A DNA stretch of 64,000 bases from NCBI RefSeq assembly GCF_045635475.1, contig NZ_JBJGXI010000030.1:3063-67062 (forward strand), in the 5' to 3' direction. The notes beneath the pieces were generated by a model that did no database searches, was not told where the DNA came from, and saw only the letters and a list, made by a program, of their open reading frames with translations. Made by a program: the position numbers and the translations under genes. The DNA is from JBJGXI01 sp045635475 (GTDB lineage: Bacteria; Bacillota; Bacilli; Bacillales; Amphibacillaceae). Positions 34,998 to 44,100 of this stretch are shown piece after piece (the stretch's first letter is position 1; every line of letters starts with the position of its first letter).

Positions 34998-36740
34998 ATG
35001 ATTAAAGCATTATTAATCGCTCCGTATTCAGGGTTAGCTGAGACGGCGAGAAAAATGAAACAACCGGATGATATTAAATTAGATATCGTAATTGGAAATC
35101 TTGAAGAAGGCTTAGAAATAGCGCGGTCGGCTGAAAAGCAAGGATATCAGTTAATTATTAGCCGCGGTGGGACGGCAACGATGATTCAAGAGGCAGTTTC
35201 TATCCCTGTTGTTCATATAGATATAACCGGCTATGATATGCTTCGCGTTTTTACGTTGTTACGAGGTATGGAAAGTGGGGTGGCACTCGTAGGTTATGCC
35301 AATATTTCTGAGGGTGCTAATACGCTATGCAACATACTTGAATTCGATGTAAAAATGATAACTATTCGTTCAAGTAGTGAGGTGCGAGCGCATTTAGAAC
35401 AATTAAAAGAAGACAATTATTCTGTAGTAATCGGTGATGTTATTACGGTTCAGGTTGCAGAAGAAGTTGGGCTAAGAGGGGTCTTGATTACTTCTGGAAA
35501 AGAAGCGTTAATGGATGCATTTGAAGAAGGAAGACGGATATATGGATATTTTCGTAAACTAAATTATCAATTTGATAATATTCGTAATGCTTACGTTCAG
35601 ACTCCGTTACCAATTGTCTTGATTAATAAAGATCAACAAATAATAGAAAAAAATATAAAGTTCGAAAATGAAGTAAAAAACGAAGAACTTTTGAAGTTGC
35701 CTATAGTAAACCAACTCGTACATAAAGTTTTAGCCAAAGAGGAGATCCAATGGGTCGAAATAGAAGATGAAGACCATAGCTATGAAATACAAGGATTTTT
35801 AGTGAACAAACGTGAACATATCGTAGGTCTTATCATCCATTCTTCTTTGATTCATACAAAATCGACAGCAATCAGTCTGATTGATAATGTGAATCATGTT
35901 CCGTTGATTGGCGAAAGCGATTTTGCTTATCGTTTAAGAGAAAACATTAACCAATATGTGCATGCAGATGAACCAATCTGTATTGTTGGCGAAACTGGGA
36001 CGGGCAAACGAACGCTTAGTAAGCAAATTCATTTTCAACGATACGGTCATGATGCACCTTTAGTTATCGTAGAAGGTAAACAAGTAACAGAATCCGATGT
36101 GGAAACAATAGCTCGTAAATTAAAGCGGATGGATAAAGGAAGCGTGATTTTAACAAATGTTCAGTCGCTTTCAGAGACGATGCAAATTTCTTTTAATCAA
36201 TTAATTTATACGAATAGTCATATAAAGGTTATCGTATTAAGCAATCGCTCATTAGAAAACATGGTGAATCAAAACACTTTTTCGGAAGAGCTTTATCAAA
36301 AAGTAAACCAATTTCCACTGCACATCCCTCCACTAAGAGAAAGAAAACAAGATATGAAACCATTTGTTGAATATTTTATCGCAGAGATTCATGCTAGTGA
36401 GGGAAATGAAACATTAGGTATAAAGCAAGAAGCCGTTGACTATATGCTTGCGTGTATGTGGGAAGCGAATTTCAGCCAATTAAAACAGGTTGTCAGAGAA
36501 TTGACACTGCTGACTAATCGTAACTATATTGAATTATCAGATGTGAAAGCCATACTAGATCAATATAGAAATGAAGATATGGATCAGAAAGCAAATAGCT
36601 TTTCATTGCAAGGAACACTAGAAGAAATGGAAAAACAAATTATTCACATGGTTTTACAAGAAGAAGGTCATAATCAATCAAAAGCAGCAAGTAGATTAGG
36701 GATTAATCGTTCAACATTATGGCGGAAGCTTAAATCATAA
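34998..36740 (+). CDS. PrpR-type regulator with degenerate AAA+ domain
   Basis: A 580-residue regulator from ATG 34998 (AGAGGTG upstream). Order: PrpR N-terminal sensor domain (about 1-190, LLIAPYSGLAETARKMKQPD, LIISRGGTATMIQEAVSIPV, GDVITVQVAEEVGLRGVLIT); a PAS-like linker; an AAA+ domain with intact Walker A GETGTGKRT (about 330); a C-terminal Fis-type HTH (EEGHNQSKAASRLGINRSTL). The AAA+ domain lacks the GAFTGA loop that contacts sigma-54, and Walker B reads SVILTNVQSL without the DE pair. So it should not be a sigma-54 activator; it more likely binds DNA as a sugar-acid-responsive regulator at sigma-A promoters. Its neighbours suggest control of the kdgT-dtnK-pdxA2 genes. Confidence 0.87.
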   Translation: MIKALLIAPYSGLAETARKMKQPDDIKLDIVIGNLEEGLEIARSAEKQGYQLIISRGGTATMIQEAVSIPVVHIDITGYDMLRVFTLLRGMESGVALVGYANISEGANTLCNILEFDVKMITIRSSSEVRAHLEQLKEDNYSVVIGDVITVQVAEEVGLRGVLITSGKEALMDAFEEGRRIYGYFRKLNYQFDNIRNAYVQTPLPIVLINKDQQIIEKNIKFENEVKNEELLKLPIVNQLVHKVLAKEEIQWVEIEDEDHSYEIQGFLVNKREHIVGLIIHSSLIHTKSTAISLIDNVNHVPLIGESDFAYRLRENINQYVHADEPICIVGETGTGKRTLSKQIHFQRYGHDAPLVIVEGKQVTESDVETIARKLKRMDKGSVILTNVQSLSETMQISFNQLIYTNSHIKVIVLSNRSLENMVNQNTFSEELYQKVNQFPLHIPPLRERKQDMKPFVEYFIAEIHASEGNETLGIKQEAVDYMLACMWEANFSQLKQVVRELTLLTNRNYIELSDVKAILDQYRNEDMDQKANSFSLQGTLEEMEKQIIHMVLQEEGHNQSKAASRLGINRSTLWRKLKS

Positions 36741-36789
36741 GTAAGTAAAAGGGGAGCTGGATGTATATCAGTTCCTCTTTTCGTGTGTC

Positions 36790-36910
36790 TAGCTCCGAGC
36801 GCCAGAAACTTGGCGACTTCACGAATCGCTCTATGTCATCAAGGATTAAAGGCGGACTTGTCGTCCAACGTCGATATACCCGCTTATTCGAGGGCATGAT
36901 TCCTTTATCT
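36790..36910. repeat. Dispersed intergenic repeat, copy 2
   Basis: Opens AGCTCCGAGCGCCAG and shares with copy 1 (6018-6168) the 23-bp core (here 36852-36874) and the end GGGCATG-TTCCTTTATCT. The inner part between head and core is shorter and diverged. It lies between the regulator and the permease operon. Confidence 0.75.
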
Positions 36911-36963
36911 TAGTAGATAGACTACAGTTGCTACATTTCAATTAGGTTGTGTTGTGCTTATTT

Positions 36964-37077
36964 TGTTGCAAAATTAAACATTATTGAAATTTATATAAAT
37001 TTTAAAGAGAAAATTTAATGAAAACCGTTGCATTTTATATCGTTAAGTTTTATAATCTTATTTGTAAGCGGTTAACA
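36964..37077 (+). promoter_or_regulatory. Control region of the acid-sugar operon: GTTGCA motifs and cre-like sites
   Basis: TGTTGCAA at 36964-36971 and CGTTGCAT at 37026-37033 repeat the motif found twice before the regulator gene. TGAAAACCGTTGCA (37019-37032) matches the CcpA cre pattern TGNAANCGNTTNCA with one mismatch, and TGTAAGCGGTTAACA (37063-37077) is a second, looser cre-like site. This suggests combined local regulation and catabolite repression. Confidence 0.5.
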
Positions 37078-37130
37078 ATAAATTGGTTGTTTTAAAATGA
37101 AACATAACTTTCGGTAAGGGGGAAACAACA

Positions 37131-38114
37131 ATGCAAATTAAAGCGACTTTAGACAGAATTCCAGGGGGTATGATGGTAGTTCCGTTATTAATTGCTGCAA
37201 TATTGAACACATTCGTACCTGATTTATTAAGAATAGGCAACTTTACTCAAGCGCTTTTTGTTGACGGTGCTGGTACGTTAATTGCACTATTCTTACTATG
37301 TACAGGTGCTCAAATTAACGTAAAAAGTGTAGGGGTTAGTCTTGGTAAAGGTGCTACATTATTAGCAACAAAATGGGTTGTTGGTGCGGCAATTGGACTA
37401 ATAGCATATATGTTTGCGGGAGACAATGGATTATGGTTAGGTCTTGCGCCGATTGCGATTATCGCAGCAATGACGAACAGTAACGGTGGTTTATATGTAG
37501 CATTGGTTGGCCAATATGGTGACAAAACCGACCGAGCAGCATATTCACTTCTAGCTTTAAATGATGGACCGTTCTTTACAATGGTAGCTTTAGCAATATT
37601 TGGTGCAATGGGATTTGTTGATGGTTTATTTTCTTTCGTATCATTTATTTCCGTTCTATTGCCAATTATTGTTGGTATGGTATTAGGTAATTTAGATGAA
37701 GAAATGAGAACGTTTTTAGACAAAGGAAGCTCAATGTTAATTCCGTTTTTCGCTTTTGCTTTAGGTATGGGAATTGATTTTGCAAGTATCATTGAAGGTG
37801 GATTATCTGGTATTATTCTTGGTTTATTAACTGTATTTGTTACTGGTACTGCAGGTTACTTTGTGTTTAAAGCGATGAAATGGAACCCGATTACAGGTGC
37901 TGCTGAAGGTTCTACAGCAGGTAATGCAGTAGCGACACCTGCAGCGATCGCAGCTGCTAGTGCAAGTTTTGCTACTCATGTTGACATTGCAACCGTTCAA
38001 GTTGCAGCATCAACGGTCACTACAGCGATTTTATTACCTTTATATATTGCCTTTTTAGTAAAACGATTAGAGAAAAAAGGCGTCCGATTACCCGAAGATT
38101 ATACACGGAATTAA
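37131..38114 (+). CDS. KdgT-type 2-keto-3-deoxygluconate/acid-sugar permease
   Basis: A 327-residue membrane protein with about 10 helices. KdgT-family features: IPGGMMVVPLLIAAILNTF at the N-terminus, FLLCTGAQINVKS, IAIIAAMTNSNGGLYVALVG, LALNDGPFFTMVALA and the C-terminal WNPITGAAEGSTAGNAVATPAA. GGTAAGGGGG precedes the ATG. The operon with a DUF1537 kinase and PdxA2 indicates that the substrate is a four-carbon sugar acid such as D-threonate or D-erythronate rather than ketodeoxygluconate. Confidence 0.92.
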   Translation: MQIKATLDRIPGGMMVVPLLIAAILNTFVPDLLRIGNFTQALFVDGAGTLIALFLLCTGAQINVKSVGVSLGKGATLLATKWVVGAAIGLIAYMFAGDNGLWLGLAPIAIIAAMTNSNGGLYVALVGQYGDKTDRAAYSLLALNDGPFFTMVALAIFGAMGFVDGLFSFVSFISVLLPIIVGMVLGNLDEEMRTFLDKGSSMLIPFFAFALGMGIDFASIIEGGLSGIILGLLTVFVTGTAGYFVFKAMKWNPITGAAEGSTAGNAVATPAAIAAASASFATHVDIATVQVAASTVTTAILLPLYIAFLVKRLEKKGVRLPEDYTRN

Positions 38115-38144
38115 TAGTAAAATTCGATAGGATGAGGGATCAAC

Positions 38145-39443
38145 ATGAATAAACTAATTGGAATCATTGCAGATGATTTAACAGGAGCTAATGACAGTGG
38201 TGTGCAGCTTACGGAAAAAGGGATTAATACTTCTGTTCTGTTTGATATTCCTGAGCATACGACGAACTTAGATGATGGATTAGTGATCGATACCAATTCC
38301 CGAGCTTTATCGAATCAAGCAGCAAAATCGATAACTACAAAAGCCTCTCTATTTCTTAAAGAGGCTGGTTATCGTTTTGTTTATAAAAAAATGGATTCGA
38401 CATTGCGAGGGCATATTGGTACAGAGCTACAAGCGCTTTATGAAGTCTTCTCACCTGAGTTTGTGATTATTGCACCTGCATTTCCTGCGCTTGGAAGAAC
38501 AACGATAAATGGAATTCACTTTGTTAATGGGATAGACATCGCAGATACAGAAATCTCTAAAGACCCGAAGCATCCGGTTACGGAGTCCTATATTCCTAAA
38601 TTGATAGAAAACGAGATTCATGAATCAGTAGGTTTATTAACGAAACAAGAACTTGCAGTAGAGTCTGTTCTACGTCAAAAGCTAGAAGCGTACAAACGAG
38701 AAAATGTTCATTATATTGTATGTGATGCGGATGCACAAGAAGATTTAAAAAGAATGGCACAGCATATATCTGGAATTTCGAATCAAATCGTTTGGGCTGG
38801 GTCAGCTGGTTTAGCGGAAGTACTTCCAGAAGTATTAGATTTGGAACAACCAGTTGAAGAACGTTCTTATAATGATGCACTAAAGGTTATGACGGTTTGC
38901 GGAAGTCTTTCACAAGTAACGCAACAGCAAGTGAAGTATGCAGCAGAGCAACAAGATGTCACTGCTGTACAATTAGATCCGCTCGACATGTTTGGAGAAA
39001 ACTGGAACGCAAAAAAGGCCAATTATATTCAGTGTTGTGTGGATGGACTGGAAACTGGCAATGATATTGTTATCTATGTTCCATCAAACGACCAAGTCCG
39101 TGAACAAGTAAAACAAACTGGAAACGAACTAAATTTGACAGGATATGAAATTGGAGAACGCATTTCTCGAGCAATCGGTGAAATTGTGGCTAACGTAACA
39201 GAGCACAACCGAGAATTAACTGGTTTAGTTTTGACTGGTGGAGATACAGCGAAGGATACTGCACGTCAATTAGGTGGCATTGGCTTTCGTTTAATAAAGC
39301 AAATTGAGGCAGGAATACCACTTGGAACGCTTATCGGTACAGACAAAGAATATAAAGTAGTAACAAAAGCTGGTGCATTTGGTAAACAAGATTCAATCTA
39401 TCGTGCCATGCAAGTATTGAAAGGAGCTAAACAAGATGACTAA
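38145..39443 (+). CDS. dtnK: Four-carbon acid sugar kinase (DUF1537 family)
   Basis: A 432-residue ATP-dependent kinase that phosphorylates D-threonate or D-erythronate at O4. The N-terminal substrate domain has IIADDLTGANDSGVQL (about 6-21) and YKKMDSTLRGHIGTEL (about 84); FVIIAPAFPALGRTTINGIH follows; the C-terminal nucleotide domain has VLTGGDTAKDTARQLG (about 364), IEAGIPLGTLIG and the end TKAGAFGKQDSIYRAMQ. Length is standard. The gene lies 30 bp after the permease and overlaps pdxA2 by 8 bp. The kinase with PdxA2 is an established pathway pair; D-threonate versus D-erythronate cannot be told here, so the symbol is provisional. Confidence 0.9.
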   Translation: MNKLIGIIADDLTGANDSGVQLTEKGINTSVLFDIPEHTTNLDDGLVIDTNSRALSNQAAKSITTKASLFLKEAGYRFVYKKMDSTLRGHIGTELQALYEVFSPEFVIIAPAFPALGRTTINGIHFVNGIDIADTEISKDPKHPVTESYIPKLIENEIHESVGLLTKQELAVESVLRQKLEAYKRENVHYIVCDADAQEDLKRMAQHISGISNQIVWAGSAGLAEVLPEVLDLEQPVEERSYNDALKVMTVCGSLSQVTQQQVKYAAEQQDVTAVQLDPLDMFGENWNAKKANYIQCCVDGLETGNDIVIYVPSNDQVREQVKQTGNELNLTGYEIGERISRAIGEIVANVTEHNRELTGLVLTGGDTAKDTARQLGGIGFRLIKQIEAGIPLGTLIGTDKEYKVVTKAGAFGKQDSIYRAMQVLKGAKQDD

Positions 39444-40431
39444 AAAACCGATTATTGGAATTACGATGGGAGACGCAGCAGGAGTAGGCCCGGAGGTTAT
39501 AATTAAAAGTCTTCTGAATAAAGAGGTATATGATAAAGCAGAACCAATTGTCATTGGAGATGCGAAAATGCTTGAACGTGCTGCAGAAATCTTACGTGCA
39601 AATGTAACGATAAAGGCTGTTGATCGTGATGCTACGTTCACAACAAGTTTTGGAGAAATTATTTGTGTGGATTTAGATTTACTTCCTATCGATCTTCCAT
39701 TTGGTCAAGTTTCTGCCGAGGCCGGAAATGCTGCATTTCAATATTTAAAAACAGCAATTGAACTAGCAAATGATGCGAAAATTGATGCGATTTGTACTGC
39801 GCCTTTAAACAAAGAAGCGTTGCATAAAGGTGGACATATCTATCCTGGTCATACAGAAATTTTAGCAGAGTTAACAAATACGAAAGATTTCTCGATGATG
39901 TTATCCTCGCCAAAGCTAAAAGTTATTCATGTAACAACACATATGGGACTAATCGATGCGATTAACCGTATCGAACCTGAACGCGTATATAAAGTTATTC
40001 GTTTAGCACACGATACGCTTTCCAAATCAGGAATAAAACAGCCGAAAATTGGCGTGTGTGGTATTAATCCGCATGCAGGTGAAAATGGTTTATTCGGTAA
40101 TGGAGAAGAAGCAGAGAAAATTGATCCTGCAATTAAACGAGCCACTGAAGAAGGAATTGATGTAGAAGGGGCACTGCCAGCCGATACGCTTTTCTTCCGT
40201 GCACAGCGCGGAGATTTCGATATTGTTGTCGCAATGTATCACGACCAAGGGCATGGTCCGATCAAAGTGCTTGGCCTAGAAGCGGGTGTTAACATTACAG
40301 TTGGACTACCAATCATCCGAACAAGTGTCGACCACGGCACAGCATTTGATATTGCTGGGAAAGGCATCGTTGATGACGGCAGTATGATCGAAGCGCTTCG
40401 TCAAGCGATTGAACTGGCTCCGGAAAAGTAA
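39436..40431 (+). CDS. pdxA2: PdxA2-type 4-phospho-acid-sugar dehydrogenase
   Basis: A 331-residue NAD-dependent dehydrogenase/decarboxylase that oxidises 4-phospho-D-threonate (or erythronate) at C3, leading to dihydroxyacetone phosphate and CO2. PdxA-fold motifs: PIIGITMGDAAGVGPEVIIK, CTAPLNKEALHKGGHIYPGH with the metal-binding His, VTTHMGLIDAI, CGINPHAGENGLFG, and AMYHDQGHGPIKVLG plus RTSVDHGTAFDIAGKG. It starts inside the kinase 3' end (AAAGGAG at 39421). Association with the DUF1537 kinase argues for the catabolic PdxA2 role rather than pyridoxine synthesis. Confidence 0.92.
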   Translation: MTKKPIIGITMGDAAGVGPEVIIKSLLNKEVYDKAEPIVIGDAKMLERAAEILRANVTIKAVDRDATFTTSFGEIICVDLDLLPIDLPFGQVSAEAGNAAFQYLKTAIELANDAKIDAICTAPLNKEALHKGGHIYPGHTEILAELTNTKDFSMMLSSPKLKVIHVTTHMGLIDAINRIEPERVYKVIRLAHDTLSKSGIKQPKIGVCGINPHAGENGLFGNGEEAEKIDPAIKRATEEGIDVEGALPADTLFFRAQRGDFDIVVAMYHDQGHGPIKVLGLEAGVNITVGLPIIRTSVDHGTAFDIAGKGIVDDGSMIEALRQAIELAPEK

Positions 40432-40626
40432 AAAGATAGAGAATTGATTTATTAGTGTAAAACCTCAAACATGGTACTTAACAAACAGGCGAGAATTCCT
40501 CTTCAAAATCTCGAATTTAGTGGAGGGTGGATCGCCTCTTCTTTTTAAATTTTAGAAGGAACGTACGAACTAATTTGCGGTAGTTTTATGGTAATAGCCA
40601 CCAAAGGACAGGGATGCAAGGTGCTA
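40432..40626. other. Intergenic stretch after pdxA2
   Basis: AGGCGA (about 40488) and TCGCCT (about 40533) with inner CTC/GAG pairings precede CTTCTTTTT, a plausible but imperfect terminator for the acid-sugar operon. No gene seen. Confidence 0.4.
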
Positions 40627-40752
40627 ATGAATTATAAATATGCCATTTATCCAAACAGTGAACAAGCAAACAAATAGAAACGCTGGATTAATATCTGTGG
40701 CATGCAGTATAATTCTGCCCTCCTCGATAAGTTTTTGAACAAAGTTATTTGA
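40627..40752 (+). pseudogene. TnpB (IS200/IS605 family) N-terminal remnant
   Basis: Reads MNYKYAIYPNSEQANK, an in-frame stop TAG, then KRWINICGMQYNSALLDKFL. This is the typical start of IS605/IS1341 TnpB (M-x-Y-K-x-R-I-Y-P-N-x-x-Q, then a Y-N-x-A-L segment). Only about 40 codons remain and the rest is gone, so it is a dead relic. TnpB is the RNA-guided nuclease ancestor of Cas12, but nothing functional is left. Confidence 0.65.
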
Positions 40753-40829
40753 TTAATGTTGAATGACTTTACTATGAAAACAATTTGTATCATAGCATTG
40801 CTATTTTGGAAAGGTAGGTATATAATTTT

Positions 40830-41012
40830 ATGAAAGCGTTACCATTAGTTGTGTATATCATTAAAAGAAAGGAGTTCTATGAGGAATTTCCACTATTTAC
40901 TGATGCTAAACAAATCGATTTCGATAAGCATGTAATTTATGAAGTAGTTACCTGCGCAAACTTCAGGCTTTTTAGAAACCGGTTTCGATTCTATCAACTT
41001 TGTTTCAAATAG
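40830..41012 (+). CDS. Doubtful 60-residue ORF
   Basis: MKALPLVVYIIKRKEFYEEF, with only a distant GGAAAGGTAGG upstream. Its 3' part contains the GAAACCGGTTTC palindrome. It may be chance; listed because it is the only open frame in the 426 bp before the glucanase gene. Confidence 0.2.
   Translation: MKALPLVVYIIKRKEFYEEFPLFTDAKQIDFDKHVIYEVVTCANFRLFRNRFRFYQLCFK
40975..40986. promoter_or_regulatory. 12-bp perfect palindrome upstream of the GH81 gene
   Basis: GAAACCGGTTTC, about 190 bp upstream of the glucanase start. Its form resembles LacI-family operators. No LacI-type regulator is encoded in the window, so the assignment is speculative. Confidence 0.35.
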
Positions 41013-41177
41013 TGTTTTATTTATGGTTGCAGAAAAGGTTAAGTACTTTAGAGGTTGGTTAAAAGTGGGGTTTCGTGATTACCTATTGGTAATGTTTTTA
41101 GCATAGCATAGAAGTTCATCAAAGAATTACATAAAGCATGTAATAGATTTTCAATTGAACTGGAGGTTATGTAAAAA

Positions 41178-44100
41178 ATGCTTAAACGACCACTATTTTT
41201 GCTAATGATTTTAACGTTACTTTTTCCTATACTACCAACTGAGATAAGCGTTCAAGCTGCTACGAATGTGACTTCGGTTGGTAATGGAAGTTACTCTACT
41301 GTTTTTCCGAATATTGATTATGATAGCTTTGAGGATGAGGGTTATGCTGGGCAGCAGGGCCAGCCTCCTAGTACGATTTATCGGACTGATAATGTAACGG
41401 GTCCGATGCAAACGAATACGTGGTGGGGGTCTTTGGCCGCAGATCCGTTTTCCATGACTCAATTCCCACTTCCATTTAGTGTGAAGCATGGGCCGGAAGG
41501 GTTGAATGTTTTTTACAACTCTGAAACGCAATCTGTCGTCCATGGTGATGCTGGCTCTGGCTTATGGCATATTGTTGGGGCGATGGGAACTGATTTTAAA
41601 ATTGGGCATTCGGCAACAAATTCTTTTCAACAAGCGCTTGTCGATGATTACAATGACTGGTATGTCAGAGGTGTACTCGAGGATGGCTCGAAAAAAATGT
41701 ACACCACCTATGGCGTAGGTTCTCCGTATATTTTTGTTGAATATGAAGGCGGCAGTGCCGAGCTAAACTTCGCTGTTAATCCAAAGATTTGGGAGAATCG
41801 TGGTAATGTTCTGGGTTTTTCTACACACGATAATAAGCACTATGCTGCATTTGCACCAGACGGCTATGACTGGTCTGGGGTTGATTCTACTAATTTAACA
41901 AACAGTTCTAGCGTCGTTACGATAGCAAAATTACCTAATGCAAATGCTAGTACTTTGGATAAATTTGAAGAATATGCATTCTCCATTGTGAGAGATGCGG
42001 AGGCTAATTATTCATTTAATGAAGAAACAAGTAAGGTTACAACAACGTTCGAAGTAACAACGGAAGCTGTAGTAGATGGTGCACCAGATGGAACGATATT
42101 TGCACTGCTACCACACCAGTATCGAAATTTGGCAGAAGCATCGAAGGACCAGTTATTAGATGGTTATGAATTCTTTGTACTTCAAGGTGACATGTTGGCA
42201 TTAGAAGGCAAGAGTTTTCAAACAGAGCTAACATATACAGGCGTGCTTCCTAGTATGCCGGATGCAGGAGATTATGACAAAGAAACATTAAAAGCGTATC
42301 TCCAAGACGCGAAGGAGCATACACCTACTGGACGGGACACGTATGAACTAGGAAAGTATTTAGGGAAGATAGCTACATTAGCACCAATAGCTGATCAGAT
42401 GGAAGAATCTGAGTTAGCAGATGAGTTTAGAAGTGAATTAAAACGAATTTTAGAAGAATGGTTAGTAGCAACAGATGATCAAGGAAATATAAAATCGGAA
42501 AACGTCTTGTATTACAATGATAATTGGGGAACTATGCTTGGCTATCATGCTGCACATGGGTCAGCAACAAGAATTAGTGACCACCATTTTCATTATGGAT
42601 ATTTCGTGAAGGCGGCTGCTGAAATAGCTCGAGTCGATCCTGATTGGGCAAGTGAATCTGAATGGGGTGGAATGATCGATTTACTGATTCGTGATTTTGC
42701 CGCGGGTCGTGACGACGATATGTTCCCTTATATTAGAATGTTTGACGCCTATTCTGGACATTCATGGGCAGATGGATTGGCAACTTTTGATGCTGGAAAT
42801 AATCAAGAGTCCTCTTCAGAGGCGATGCATGCTTGGTCGAATATGATTTTGTGGGCAGAAGCGACAGGTGACAAAGAAGTTCGTGATCGCGCCATTTATC
42901 TATATACAACAGAAATGAGCGCAATCAATGAATATTTCTTTGATGTACATGAAGAAAATTTCCCAGAAGCGTTCACACCTGAAATGGTAACGATCAATTG
43001 GGGTGGAAAAATGGACCATGCAACATGGTGGAATTCTGGAATGGTAGAAAAATACGGTATTAACTGGTTACCTTTTCATGGTGGTTCATTGTATCTTGGC
43101 CATTATCCGGAGTATGTTGAAAGGGCATATGCAGAGTTAAAAAACCGAAATGGATCAACAGACTGGAACTTATGGTCAAATATGGTTTGGATGTACAGGG
43201 CATTGACGAATCCAGAAGATGCGATTAATCAAATGGATCTGACCATTAATAATTATACGGAATTCGACCCTGGTGATGAAAAAATTATAGAACGAGGAAG
43301 TACAAAAGCGCAGACGTATCATTGGGTTCATAACTTAAATGTACTAGGACGAGTAAATCCTAATGTAACAGCAGATCATCCTACTTACGCTGTTTTTGAT
43401 AAGGATGGGCTAAGAAGTTATGTTGTATACAACTTCACTGCTGCACCAATCGAGGTCAAATTTTCTGATGAAAAAACAATGACTGCTGCACCTAATGATT
43501 TTAGTATCGCTTATGGTGAAGGCATTGATTATCCTGATGATCCAGTTGATCCTGGTGACGGCGATGACGATGGTGATCCTGGTGACGGCGACGATAACGA
43601 TGATAATCCTGGATCCGGAGACCATCATGTGCACGATGACTATGAAGCAGGAGCAAAAATGGTCAACGATAACGAAGCGCAAATTTGGATCACGCCAGAA
43701 ACTGACGCTGCTTACGTGGATGTGCACTATGCTGTTAACGGTGCAGGTAGAGCAGGTTACAGAATGACCAAAGCAGATGGAACGTGGACACAACAAATAA
43801 GTGGGCTAAGTGAAGGAGATATCATAAACTATAACTTCGTTTATGAGAAAAATGGATTGCAGTACGAATCAGAAAACTATCAGTATACCTTTACTGAGGA
43901 TGTACCTGAACCAACAGTACTTGCCGCTCCTGAAAACGTAAGTGTAACAGGCACAACGACTACAACTGTGTCACTTTCGTGGGATAGGGTTGAAAGTGCT
44001 GATGAATATGAGGTTATTAGAGACGGGCAAGTCATCGACTCAACGTCCTCAACTTCATTTACTGATGAGGGGCTTGAGGAAGATACAACTTACCTTTATG

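Noticed and set aside
36741..37130. Search for a sigma-54 (-24/-12) promoter before the KdgT gene
   Set aside because: No TGGC-N8-TTGC-type pair found, and the regulator lacks GAFTGA.
37310..37792. 160-codon minus-strand frame inside the KdgT gene
   Set aside because: Shadow of a strongly biased membrane-protein gene; the plus-strand product is a clear family member.
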